In this document: positions 57,016-64,000 of the stretch, piece after piece
Layout: every line of letters starts with the position of its first letter
Position numbering within the stretch: position 1 is the first letter of the stretch
Assembly: GCA_041906465.1 (NCBI GenBank)
Contig: JAYRJE010000015.1
Coordinates: 1 to 64,000, forward strand
DNA: 64,000 nucleotides
Source of the DNA: Didemnitutus sp041906465
GTDB taxonomy: Bacteria > Verrucomicrobiota > Verrucomicrobiia > Opitutales > Opitutaceae
Direction of reading: 5' to 3'
The notes under the pieces: generated by a model
Databases searched by the model: none
The model's input: the letters and a program-made list of their open reading frames with translations, nothing else
What the model was told of the DNA's origin: nothing
Translations under genes and position numbers: made by a program

Positions 57016-58074
57016 CTTCGCGCGGCGCTGCGCGACGGCGGCGGCGAACTGCTCCAGCAGTGGCAGCGTCTCGTCGAAACCGAGGCACGCGTCCGTGATG
57101 CTTTGTCCGTAGGTGAGCGGCTTGCCGGCTTCGTGCTTCTGGGCGCCGGCGATGAGATTGCTCTCGATCATCACGCCGATGATCGCGCGATTGCCGGTGG
57201 CGAGTTGCGCGGCGACATCCGCGGCCACGGCCACCTGACGATCGTGCTGCTTGCCGCTGTTGCCGTGGCTGCAATCGACGAGCACCACGGGCAGCGCGCT
57301 GGTTTTCTTCAGCAGCGCGACCGCTTGGGCGATGTGTTCCGCGGAGAAATTGGGGCCCGTGCGGCTGCCGCCGCGCAGGACCAGATGCCCCTCGGGATTG
57401 CCCGCGGTCGCGAGCACGGCGGGCGCGCCCTCGCGGGTGAGCGACGGAAAGCAGTGCGGATGGCTCGCCGAGACGATCGCGTCGACCGCCACCTGCAGGT
57501 CGCCGTCGGTGCGGTTCTTGAAACCGACGGGCATCGACAGGCCGGAGGCGAGCTCGCGGTGAATCTGACTCTCCGTCGTGCGCGCGCCGATCGCGGCCCA
57601 CGAGACGAGATCCGCGTAATATTGGCCGAGCGTCGTATCGAGAAATTCCGTGCCGATGGGCAGACCCGCGGCGTTCACGTCGAGCAGGAGCTTGCGCGCC
57701 AGTCGCAGGCCCTTGTTCACCATGAAACTGCCGTCGAGGTCCGGGTCGTTGATCAGGCCCTTCCACCCCACGACGGTGCGCGGCTTCTCGAAGTAAACGC
57801 GCATCACGATCAGCAGATCGGGCGCAAAACGATCGGCGAGCGGCTTCAGCTTTTTCGCGTAATCAAGTGCGGCGGTCGGATCGTGGATCGAGCACGGACC
57901 GACGATGACGACGAGACGGTCGTCGCGCCCGGCGAGGATGTCACCGATCTCGCGCCGCGCGCGATGCACCAGCGCCGCGCCGGTTTCGCTCAAGGGCAAG
58001 TCCTCCTCGAGAATCGCGGGCGACAACAGCGGTCGTGCCGTGCGGATGCGGAGGTCGGAAGTTTGCGGGCGCAT
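57013..58074 (-). CDS. aroF: 3-deoxy-7-phosphoheptulonate synthase (DAHP synthase)
   Basis: A 353-residue class I DAHP synthase of the AroFGH type, the first step of the shikimate pathway (PEP + erythrose-4-phosphate). VVIVGPCSIHDPTAALDYA, RVYFEKPRTVVGWKGLINDP, LVLRGGSRTGPNFSAEHI, VLVDCSHGNSGKQHDRQV and IGVMIESNLIAGAQK cover the metal and substrate sites. The ATG at 58074 fits the family N-terminus; the frame is open beyond it. Which aromatic amino acid inhibits it cannot be told, so aroF is used generically. Confidence 0.92.
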   Translation of the reverse strand: MRPQTSDLRIRTARPLLSPAILEEDLPLSETGAALVHRARREIGDILAGRDDRLVVIVGPCSIHDPTAALDYAKKLKPLADRFAPDLLIVMRVYFEKPRTVVGWKGLINDPDLDGSFMVNKGLRLARKLLLDVNAAGLPIGTEFLDTTLGQYYADLVSWAAIGARTTESQIHRELASGLSMPVGFKNRTDGDLQVAVDAIVSASHPHCFPSLTREGAPAVLATAGNPEGHLVLRGGSRTGPNFSAEHIAQAVALLKKTSALPVVLVDCSHGNSGKQHDRQVAVAADVAAQLATGNRAIIGVMIESNLIAGAQKHEAGKPLTYGQSITDACLGFDETLPLLEQFAAAVAQRRAK

Positions 58075-58159
58075 GGGAGCGTGCATGTGAGCGGGCGGGC
58101 TCCGAAATTGCACGGAGATTTTCGTCGCGTCGTCTCCGCTATGACGGAAACTCGCCCCG

Positions 58160-59176
58160 ATGCTTTTCCTTGGACAACACGGCTTCGAAGCGCTGCTCGC
58201 CCGCGAGTTGCAGGCGGACGGCTTGACCGTGGACGAAACGGGTCCCGGCTGGGCGGGGGCCGAGGCGTTGCCCGGCGATGCCGTGCCGCGCTCGATCGAC
58301 GAGCTGTGTTTTCCGCACCTGACACTGCTCGCGCCGCGCGAGTTGCGCGGCGAAGCGGTCAACGCGCTCGCGCAGCAGCTCGCGGACTATTTCCTCGAAA
58401 GCGTGCGCGGGGAACGCATCGATGCCGCGTGGCCCTGCGTTTTTCGCGAGGCGGCGGAAATCCCCGGACTGGGCCGTCGTGCGGCGGGCGTGGAGAAGGC
58501 GTTTCACGAGTTGCTGAAGAAGAAACTCAATCGCGTGGCGAAACTCGCGGCACCGGAGATGCCGCGCGGCGCCGGCAAGGTGCGTGGCTTGTTTGTGTTT
58601 TTTGCGGATTTCGGACGCGTGTTCGCCGGACGCGAGGCGTGGCGCGGCGGGCAGCAGCGGATGGCCGACGATCCGCTCGCGCCGTCGCGCTCCTATCTGA
58701 AGGTCGAGGAGGCCTACGCCGTGCTTGGTCGCGAGCCGGCGGCAGGCGAGACGGTGTGCGACCTCGGCGCGGCTCCCGGTGGTTGGAGCTACAGCGCGGC
58801 GAAACGTGGCGCGCGCGTGGTGGCGATCGACAATGGCCCGCTCAAGGGCGGCGCGCTGGACAATCCGCTGATCGAGCACCGGCGCGAGGACGCGTTCAAG
58901 TTCCAGCCCGCCGACGGCGAGGTGTTCGACTGGATGTTCTGCGACCTCGTCGAGGAGCCGCACCATGTTCTGGAGGATTTGATCGCGCCCTGGCTGCAGC
59001 GCGGCTGGTGCCGGCGCTTCGTGATCATCTTCAAGTTCGGTCGCACGGATCCGCTGGCGCTGCTGCGCACCGTGCGCGTGCCGGGCGGCGTGTTTGCGAC
59101 GCACACGACCAATCTCCGCATCCGCCACCTGTATCACGATCGCGAGGAATTCACGCTCGTGGGCGAGGTGAAGTAG
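58160..59176 (+). CDS. rlmM: RlmM-like 23S rRNA 2'-O-methyltransferase
   Basis: A 338-residue SAM-dependent methyltransferase. The N-terminal part is a THUMP-like region, and the C-terminal part an FtsJ-type Rossmann fold with DLGAAPGGWSYSAAKRGARV and the FDWMFCDLVEEPHHVLEDLI segment. FKFGRTDPLALL follows, where the Lys completes the catalytic set. RlmM methylates C2498 of 23S rRNA in E. coli; the same target here is inference. It is divergent from the DAHP synthase gene and convergent with the PEP-CTERM gene. Confidence 0.82.
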   Translation: MLFLGQHGFEALLARELQADGLTVDETGPGWAGAEALPGDAVPRSIDELCFPHLTLLAPRELRGEAVNALAQQLADYFLESVRGERIDAAWPCVFREAAEIPGLGRRAAGVEKAFHELLKKKLNRVAKLAAPEMPRGAGKVRGLFVFFADFGRVFAGREAWRGGQQRMADDPLAPSRSYLKVEEAYAVLGREPAAGETVCDLGAAPGGWSYSAAKRGARVVAIDNGPLKGGALDNPLIEHRREDAFKFQPADGEVFDWMFCDLVEEPHHVLEDLIAPWLQRGWCRRFVIIFKFGRTDPLALLRTVRVPGGVFATHTTNLRIRHLYHDREEFTLVGEVK

Positions 59177-59256
59177 CGGCGCCCGGCTGGGGCGCAGGGC
59201 GCTTCCTTCGCGGGACATGAAGTGCGTCGCGCGAGCAATTTTTGTCCGAGTGATTA

Positions 59257-59316
59257 TTGCGTATTACGCAAGATCAGCCCGGAGGGGCGCGGGGCTTGAA
59301 ATTGCGTATTAAGCAA
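59257..59316. repeat. TTGCGTATTACGCAA palindrome and near-copy
   Basis: TTGCGTATTACGCAA (59257-59271) is a perfect odd palindrome. TTGCGTATTAAGCAA (59302-59316) is a near-copy 45 bp on, just past the stop codon of the first PEP-CTERM gene. A related inverted repeat, TACGCA-N4-TGCGTA, lies at 61439-61454. Confidence 0.5.
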
Positions 59317-60127
59317 GATTGCTTCGGCGACCGCGCCGTCGCGCGACGAGGCCGACGGCCAGCGCGCCAAGAACGGCCGCATAGGTGGACGGCTCGGGGA
59401 CCGCGCTCGTGTGGCCCGTGCTCACGCTCAAGTTGTCGAGCCAGTAGGTGCGCGCATTCTGCGTGAAGATCGCGAACTCATCGAACTCCGTAACCGGTGC
59501 GGCGTGATCGAGGCTGAAGACCAGCGTGTTCGGTCCGGCGGCGATCGTGCCGCGATGCACGGTGAACGTCGCTCCCGCTTCCGTGCGCGTGATCTGGAGT
59601 TGGAACATCACGGGTGTGGTGGTGGTGAGCGCGCGTTGCAGGGACGTGCCGGGGGCGTTGGTCGAGGGCGTGCCGGTCGAGAGATAGTAGGCGGGACCGC
59701 CGGTCGCATACCACGCGGCCTTCGTCGCGCCGAAATCGGCATTGTAGCCGGTGTCGTCGCCGTTTGCGCTGCTCCAGATCGTTCCGCCGTCGTTGAAAAG
59801 ACCGAGGCGAAAATAGCCGCCCGGCGTGGTTTCCGTGCGGAGAGTGACGTTGAGGCGGACGTAGTCGCCCGCCGCCGTGCCGAGCGAGACCGAGTGCGGA
59901 AACAGGGCTAGCAGCACGCTGAGGTTGCCGGCCTGCACTTGGTAGGCGTCGCCGAGTGTGGTGTCGCTCGCGGCTCCGTGGGCGGTGAGGCTCGCGAGAT
60001 TGGCGTAGGTCAGTGAGGTGGCGCCGGCCGTGTAGCTCTCGGAGAACACGGCGGTTTGGGCGGGAGCAACGAGCGGTGTGATCGCACCGAGCCCGAGCAG
60101 CAGCGGAAGGAAACGGGAACGAGTCAT
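59309..60127 (-). CDS. PEP-CTERM-anchored secreted protein
   Basis: A 272-residue exported protein with a signal peptide (MTRSRFLPLLLGLGAITPLV), a beta-rich middle and a C-terminal PEP-CTERM tail: AVPEPSTYAAVLGALAVGLV then RRRGRR. The middle (SYTAGATSLTYANLASLTAH; TYWLDNLSVSTG near the end) has the jelly-roll look of carbohydrate-binding modules. The tail is recognised by an exosortase, which is not in the window. Function unknown; likely surface or biofilm-associated. Confidence 0.85.
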   Translation of the reverse strand: MTRSRFLPLLLGLGAITPLVAPAQTAVFSESYTAGATSLTYANLASLTAHGAASDTTLGDAYQVQAGNLSVLLALFPHSVSLGTAAGDYVRLNVTLRTETTPGGYFRLGLFNDGGTIWSSANGDDTGYNADFGATKAAWYATGGPAYYLSTGTPSTNAPGTSLQRALTTTTPVMFQLQITRTEAGATFTVHRGTIAAGPNTLVFSLDHAAPVTEFDEFAIFTQNARTYWLDNLSVSTGHTSAVPEPSTYAAVLGALAVGLVARRRGRRSNLA

Positions 60128-60202
60128 GAGAAGCGAAACGGGAGGGATGCGGTCGGGGCGGGACTCGCGCAGCGGGGGCGAAACGCGAAGGAGGTGGCGC
60201 GG

Positions 60203-61387
60203 TTAGGGTGTGTCCTCGCGGGTGTGGCGACGGGACGATTCGCGGCGGCGCACGATCGCGAGGCCGAGTCCGAGCGCGCCGGCGAGCGCGGCGCAGGTGG
60301 CGGGCTCCGGCACCGCGGAGAGTGGCGTGGGCGCGACCAGCGGGGTGAGCAGGAACGCCTCGTAGGTGAACTGGTTGGTGATGCCCCAGCCGGCAATCTG
60401 GCCCGCTTCGTTGATGTCCCACACCTGGCCGAGGCCGTAGGCGAGATTGAAACCGGCGCCGGCGAAGTTGGCCACGGTGGTGAGATCGATCATCGTGCTG
60501 TTCGCGGTGTCGTAGAAGAAGGGGCGCAGCGTGTAGCCATTGGCGAGGTAACTGTAGCCGACGACCTGGCCGGCGTTGTTCACGTCGGTCGCCCAGCTGT
60601 TGCCGCCGAGGGAGCCGAGGTCGGTCATCGTGCCGTTGGCGTAGAGGAAGGCGTGGCGTTGCGCGACGTTGCCGGCGCCGTGGGTGCTGTTGCCGACCAC
60701 CCAGCCGAGGTCGTTGATGCCTTGTGCTTCACTTTGGCCGGAGGGGCCGGAGAGCGTGCCGAGGTCGAGGATGGTGCCGTTGGCCCAGATGACGGCGTGA
60801 TCGGAGGTGACGCTGGCGTTGGAGCGGCCGGCGATGGCGCCGGAGGAATTGATGGCGTTCGCGTAGCTCACGCCGGTGGGACCGATGAGCGAGCCGAGGT
60901 CGGTCATGACGCCGTTGGCGTAGCGGAAACCGTGGGTGGTGGTGCCCGTGCCGGCGGTGCCGACGATGACGCCGGACGAGTTGATGTCGTTCGCCTGGCT
61001 GAGCGTGCCGCCGAGCGTGCCGAGGTCGGTCATCGTGCCGTTGGCGGAGGAGAACGCGTGGTAGTTGCTCGAGCCGGTGACCTGCGACCAGCCGACGACC
61101 GTCCCGGCGTTGTTCACGCCCACGGGACGGCTTTGGGTGCCGCCGAGTGTGCCCAGCGACGTGAACGAACTTTGGTGCGTGAACGCCTGCACGTTGGTCG
61201 AGCTGGAGGTGTTGGCGTAACCGACGATCAGCCCTGCGTCGTTGAGCGCGGCGGGCTGGATGGTCGTCGAGCCGCCGAGGTTGCCGAGGCGGGTGACGGT
61301 GAACATCGGGGAGGATTGCGCCCGCGCCACGGTGACGGTCGCCAGGGCGAAAGATACGGAAAGCAAAAGCGGACGGAAGCGGGCCAT
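60203..61387 (-). CDS. PEP-CTERM protein with HAF repeats
   Basis: A 394-residue secreted protein. After a signal peptide (MARFRPLLLSVSFALATVTV) come at least six HAF-type repeats with the core L-G-(N/T/S)-L-(G/I/S)-G, each followed by a (V/I)(N)(N/S)xGxxVG turn, for example LGTLGGTQSRPVGVNNAG. These probably form a beta-propeller. The C-terminus AVPEPATCAALAGALGLGLA followed by RRRES is the PEP-CTERM sorting signal. It lies 75 bp from the other PEP-CTERM gene. Function unknown. Confidence 0.87.
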   Translation of the reverse strand: MARFRPLLLSVSFALATVTVARAQSSPMFTVTRLGNLGGSTTIQPAALNDAGLIVGYANTSSSTNVQAFTHQSSFTSLGTLGGTQSRPVGVNNAGTVVGWSQVTGSSNYHAFSSANGTMTDLGTLGGTLSQANDINSSGVIVGTAGTGTTTHGFRYANGVMTDLGSLIGPTGVSYANAINSSGAIAGRSNASVTSDHAVIWANGTILDLGTLSGPSGQSEAQGINDLGWVVGNSTHGAGNVAQRHAFLYANGTMTDLGSLGGNSWATDVNNAGQVVGYSYLANGYTLRPFFYDTANSTMIDLTTVANFAGAGFNLAYGLGQVWDINEAGQIAGWGITNQFTYEAFLLTPLVAPTPLSAVPEPATCAALAGALGLGLAIVRRRESSRRHTREDTP

Positions 61388-61438
61388 GGAAATTTCTGGG
61401 AGAACTTCCCGCCGGCCGGCAAAAAAGAACGGGCCGCC

Positions 61439-61454
61439 TACGCAAAACTGCGTA
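61439..61454. promoter_or_regulatory. TACGCA-N4-TGCGTA inverted repeat
   Basis: A 6-4-6 inverted repeat about 52 bp upstream of the HAF-repeat gene, at a promoter or operator position. It resembles the palindromes near 59257. Confidence 0.4.
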
Positions 61455-61500
61455 GCGCGCAGGGGACGCGAAAGCCCTTTTCAACCGGCCCCGCGCCCGC

Positions 61501-62298
61501 ATGCTGCGCGGCATGAGCCATCCTCGTCCGCAGCGCGCCCCCGGCGCCATCGCGAAAACTCCCGAGCTGAACGTCTGCGGCTGGCAGGCGGTCTCGATGC
61601 TGTTCGCGCGCCATCCGGCGGACGTGCTGCGGTTGTTCTTCGATCCCGCCACCGGAAAGCGCGCCGGCGAAATGTGCTCCTACCTGGCGCAGCACAAACG
61701 CATCTATCGGCAAGTGTCCCCGGAGGAACTGGAGAAGGTTGCGGGCACGGTGCATCACGGCGGGGTCGTCGCCGTCATTGCGGCGCGCGCGCTGCGACGC
61801 GTCACGCCGGACGTGCTGGCCGCGTGGGCGCAGGACAAGGCGCCGCTGCTGCTGCTCGATCGCGTGAGCAACGCGAACAACCTCGGTGCCATCGTGCGCA
61901 GCGCGGCGTATTTCGGCGTGCGGGCCATCGTTATCCCGGATGCGCCCGGCCAGGCGGTGCCGGGCGAGGCGGCCTACCGTGTGGCGGAGGGCGGCATGGA
62001 GTTCGTGGAGTTCTACCGCGTGCCGTCGCTGCCGGAGTTCTGCACGGCGCTGAGGCGCAGTCATTACTTGATCGGCACGAGCCTGCGTGGCACGCAGCTC
62101 TCGCCGCGCGAGGTGCGCGATCGCGGCCTGCCGCGACCGCCGGCGATCGTGCTCGGCAACGAAGAGAAGGGCATCGCCCCCGGCGTCGCGGCGGCGTGCG
62201 ACCGCCTCGTGAAAATTCCCGGCGCTGAAACGGTCGAATCCCTCAACGTCTCCGCCGCCGCGGCGGTGCTTTGCTGGGAGTTTTTCGGGACGCGATAG
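61501..62298 (+). CDS. TrmH-family RNA 2'-O-methyltransferase
   Basis: A 265-residue SPOUT methyltransferase. The N-terminal third resembles the L30e-like substrate-binding domain (ELNVCGWQAVSMLFARHPAD). The knotted domain carries the three TrmH motifs: LLLLDRVSNANNLGAIVRSA, PPAIVLGNEEKGIAPGVA and KIPGAETVESLNVSAAAAVL. It could be RlmB-like or act on tRNA; the target cannot be fixed. Met5 is an alternative start. It is divergent from the HAF-repeat gene. Confidence 0.88.
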   Translation: MLRGMSHPRPQRAPGAIAKTPELNVCGWQAVSMLFARHPADVLRLFFDPATGKRAGEMCSYLAQHKRIYRQVSPEELEKVAGTVHHGGVVAVIAARALRRVTPDVLAAWAQDKAPLLLLDRVSNANNLGAIVRSAAYFGVRAIVIPDAPGQAVPGEAAYRVAEGGMEFVEFYRVPSLPEFCTALRRSHYLIGTSLRGTQLSPREVRDRGLPRPPAIVLGNEEKGIAPGVAAACDRLVKIPGAETVESLNVSAAAAVLCWEFFGTR

Positions 62299-62317
62299 AG
62301 CGGCGGCTCGACAGGTG

Positions 62318-62341
62318 GGCGCCGGTGTCCCTACCGGCGCC
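62318..62341. terminator. hairpin between convergent genes
   Basis: GGCGCCGGT (62318-62326) and ACCGGCGCC (62333-62341) form a perfect 9-bp stem with a 6-nt loop, between the convergent TrmH-like and SAM-methyltransferase genes. No U tract. Confidence 0.5.
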
Positions 62342-62408
62342 AACGAGTGTCGGCATTCGCGACACACATCCTTTGTCACCGCTGGGACAGCGGCGACCAC
62401 CCGTTTGA

Positions 62409-63251
62409 TTAACCGCCGAGGATTCGGCTCAGCAACGAGCGCTTGGGGTGGGGTTCTGTCTCCCGCACGGTATTTGCCGAGCGCTCAGGCACGCCGAGGA
62501 TCGGCTCAAAGTGTCCGGCCTTCTTGTAGAGAATGACGATGTCCTGCATGCCCCACGCTTCCTCGAGGTAGGCGCGCAGGATGATGTCGGGATAGCGTTG
62601 AAGTTGGCGCATCAGCCACTCCGGTGAGGTTGCCGCGAAGCCATAGTCAGCCGCGGGAGTCGCTTCGAAATAGCGTTGGTAAGCGAAGCCCCGGCGGGTG
62701 AACTCGTCGAGCAGGGCGGGTTTGTCGATGTTTTCAGCGACATTCCGACGACCGCGCGCGAGCAGGCTGGTGACCGTGCGACCTTGCGTGGAAAAAACGA
62801 TCACACCGCACTCTTTCGTCCATTTCACGAGACAATCGAGCGTCTCGAGCCAGCGCTTTTCGTCGAGGTGCGTCACGAGCGAGCCGACCCAGATCAGGTC
62901 GAACTGCGCGGCAAAATCCAGCGCACTGAGATCGGGCTGCGAATAAACCGGCGTGGCACCGAACTGTTGCGCGCAGAAGTCGACGCCGTCCCGGTCGAGA
63001 TCGCAGGCGGTGATTTTGGCGTAGCCGTAGTGCGCGCGCAGGTAGCGCAGCACGCGGCCGTGCCCGCAAGGCAGGTCGAGAATGCTGGGGTAGTGCGGCT
63101 TGTCGCACAGCACCGACGAGAAATGGATCAGCTCGAGCGCACGGCGACCGAGATCGAAGTATTGCTCCTCGAGTCCCGCCGACACCATGCCGTCGCGCGG
63201 CGCGATCGTGCGGTCGACGGCGAGAGTGCTGAAATCGTAGAGCGGTTTCAT
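62409..63251 (-). CDS. class I SAM-dependent methyltransferase
   Basis: A 280-residue methyltransferase. Motif I is SILDLPCGHGRVLRYLRAHY, motif II ITACDLDRDGVDF, and FDLIWVGSLVTHLDEKRWLE the post-motif region. It lacks other domains. DLPCGHGR is common in methyltransferases of surface-sugar or small-molecule pathways. Substrate not known. It lies 36 bp downstream of kynB on the same strand, but there is no clear link with tryptophan degradation. Confidence 0.8.
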   Translation of the reverse strand: MKPLYDFSTLAVDRTIAPRDGMVSAGLEEQYFDLGRRALELIHFSSVLCDKPHYPSILDLPCGHGRVLRYLRAHYGYAKITACDLDRDGVDFCAQQFGATPVYSQPDLSALDFAAQFDLIWVGSLVTHLDEKRWLETLDCLVKWTKECGVIVFSTQGRTVTSLLARGRRNVAENIDKPALLDEFTRRGFAYQRYFEATPAADYGFAATSPEWLMRQLQRYPDIILRAYLEEAWGMQDIVILYKKAGHFEPILGVPERSANTVRETEPHPKRSLLSRILGG

Positions 63252-63287
63252 CGGGCGCGGCCATCAAGGTGGTGCGCGTGGGCGACG

Positions 63288-63908
63288 TCAATCGCGCCGC
63301 AGCACGGCGCGCACCGGAGAGCCGTCGCCACCGCGCACCTTGAGCGGGAGGGCGATCAATTCGTAGACGCCCGGCTCGACGTGGTGTAGGTCGAGGCCTT
63401 CCAGGATCATAATATGCGTCGCCTCGAGCGCGTGGTGCGTGAGCAGATCCTTGCTCGTCGGCTGATCCACCGAGGGGAAGTCCATGCCGACGAGTCGAAC
63501 ACCGTGCCCGCCCAGCCAGGCGGGCAGATCCGGCGCGTAGCGCGGCCAGCCAGTCGGAAACTCGGCGGGGTTTTTCCAGCAATCGGTGCGGATGAGCGCT
63601 CGCGGCGTGGCGCGCCAGTCGAACGGCGTGAACAGATCGATGGTCAGCTCGTCGCGGCCGCGCGCATCGATCACCCGCGCCGGTCCGACATAGGCGTCGA
63701 GCGTGACCTCCTCCATCTTCTCCCCCGCCGCGTCGAAATGATACGGCGCGTCGACATGCGTGCCGGCGTGCATGCTCGTGACGAGGCGGCCGACGTTGGC
63801 GGAGTAGCCACCCGCGATCGTCGCCGCGAACGAGAACTCCGTGGGCGTGTCGCCAGGCCAGACGACCATGCCGTTGTGGACGGGGCGGGAGATGTCGATG
63901 AGCTTCAT
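63288..63908 (-). CDS. kynB: kynurenine formamidase-like cyclase-family hydrolase
   Basis: A 206-residue member of the cyclase/KynB family. LIDISRPVHNGMVVWPGDTP starts the fold, and SMHAGTHVDAPYHFD is the metal-binding HxGTHxDxPxH motif. The length fits KynB, which hydrolyses N-formylkynurenine in tryptophan breakdown. The ATG at 63908 overlaps the stop of the upstream gene as ATGA. That gene looks like the end of kynureninase, which supports the KynB call over other cyclase-family functions. Confidence 0.8.
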   Translation of the reverse strand: MKLIDISRPVHNGMVVWPGDTPTEFSFAATIAGGYSANVGRLVTSMHAGTHVDAPYHFDAAGEKMEEVTLDAYVGPARVIDARGRDELTIDLFTPFDWRATPRALIRTDCWKNPAEFPTGWPRYAPDLPAWLGGHGVRLVGMDFPSVDQPTSKDLLTHHALEATHIMILEGLDLHHVEPGVYELIALPLKVRGGDGSPVRAVLRRD

Positions 63909-64000
63909 GTGACGCTGTCGCGGGCGAGGGGGAATTTTTCAAACGCGCGAGTGGCGACGATGTGCTGCAAGCGGTCGATGGCGGCAACAACGTCCGTGTA
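63905..64000 (-). CDS. kynU: probable kynureninase, C-terminal end (partial)
   Basis: The last 31 codons of a minus-strand gene cut by the window edge, ending YTDVVAAIDRLQHIVATRAF then EKFPLARDSVT. The pattern (D..AI..L..I......F...R..VT) resembles the C-terminus of kynureninases. It overlaps kynB by ATGA, a natural operon partner. The call is tentative because only the end is visible. Confidence 0.5.
   Translation of the reverse strand, partial: YTDVVAAIDRLQHIVATRAFEKFPLARDSVT

Noticed and set aside
56482..59220. 912-codon open frame on the plus strand
   Set aside because: It is antisense to the NamZ-like and DAHP synthase genes and out of frame with rlmM; the product is Arg/Gly-rich without family features.
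60203..61387. HAF repeats as a DNA tandem repeat or CRISPR
   Set aside because: The periodicity is at protein level in one open frame, with diverged DNA units and no spacers. No CRISPR array was seen in the window.

Overview
The window is high-GC bacterial chromosome that looks like Verrucomicrobiota, most likely Opitutaceae. The clues are two PEP-CTERM proteins (one with HAF repeats), a large TonB receptor with an EAFTVTGSNI-type N-terminus, FGly sulfatases, a DUF1343/NamZ lipoprotein and a large set of GT-C membrane glycosyltransferases. The taxonomy is inferred from these families, not from a marker gene. Genes are tightly packed, with many ATGA or GTGA overlaps.

Layout. (1) 1-283: left-cut IS5-type insertion sequence, transposase on the minus strand. 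(2) 404-1612: OprP/OprO-like porin. (3) 1716-24804: a 23.1 kb integrative element inserted in the anticodon loop of a host tRNA-Leu(UAA). The 5' half of the host tRNA is at 1686-1725 and the 3' half at 24795-24850; joined at a shared 10-bp ACTTAAAATC core they give a tRNA with perfectly paired acceptor, anticodon and T stems. The element carries its own intact, diverged tRNA-Leu(UAA) at 18470-18553, a tyrosine integrase beside the right end, and repeated 11-bp and 10-bp motifs near both ends that look like integrase arm sites.

The element has two parts. The left 16 kb is catabolic cargo: a secreted 5'-nucleotidase-type phosphatase, a SorC regulator, a TonB receptor, GlpD, an iduronate-2-sulfatase-like enzyme, a GlpT-type antiporter, GlpQ, a GH3-PA14 beta-glycosidase and an arylsulfatase. 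Together they suggest uptake and breakdown of a sulfated and/or glycosylated glycerophosphodiester: GlpQ releases glycerol-3-phosphate, GlpT imports it and GlpD oxidises it. The right 6 kb is the mobile backbone: an HTH-'beta' protein fusion tail-to-tail with an sce7726-type protein (possible defence module), a PD-(D/E)XK-like gene divergent from a small Xre-type regulator across three operator-like palindromes, a coupled pair of unknown genes and the integrase.

(4) 25288-31477: stress genes (metallophosphoesterase, Rnk, short HPF, an aldo/keto reductase fold lacking all four catalytic residues, tandem-USP protein, K+/H+ antiporter). (5) 31577-33103: nadD, rsfS and a type IV pilin. (6) 33162-51247: an 18-kb glycosylation locus with eight GT-C-like membrane proteins and three GT2 enzymes, one fused to a methyltransferase, in two converging operons. 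(7) 51345-64000: mostly housekeeping genes (TVP38-type membrane protein, xseA, msrB, M48 protease, NamZ-like lipoprotein, DAHP synthase, RlmM-like and TrmH-like RNA methyltransferases, a SAM methyltransferase, kynB and the tail of a probable kynU) plus two PEP-CTERM proteins. No rRNA, CRISPR array or replication origin was seen.
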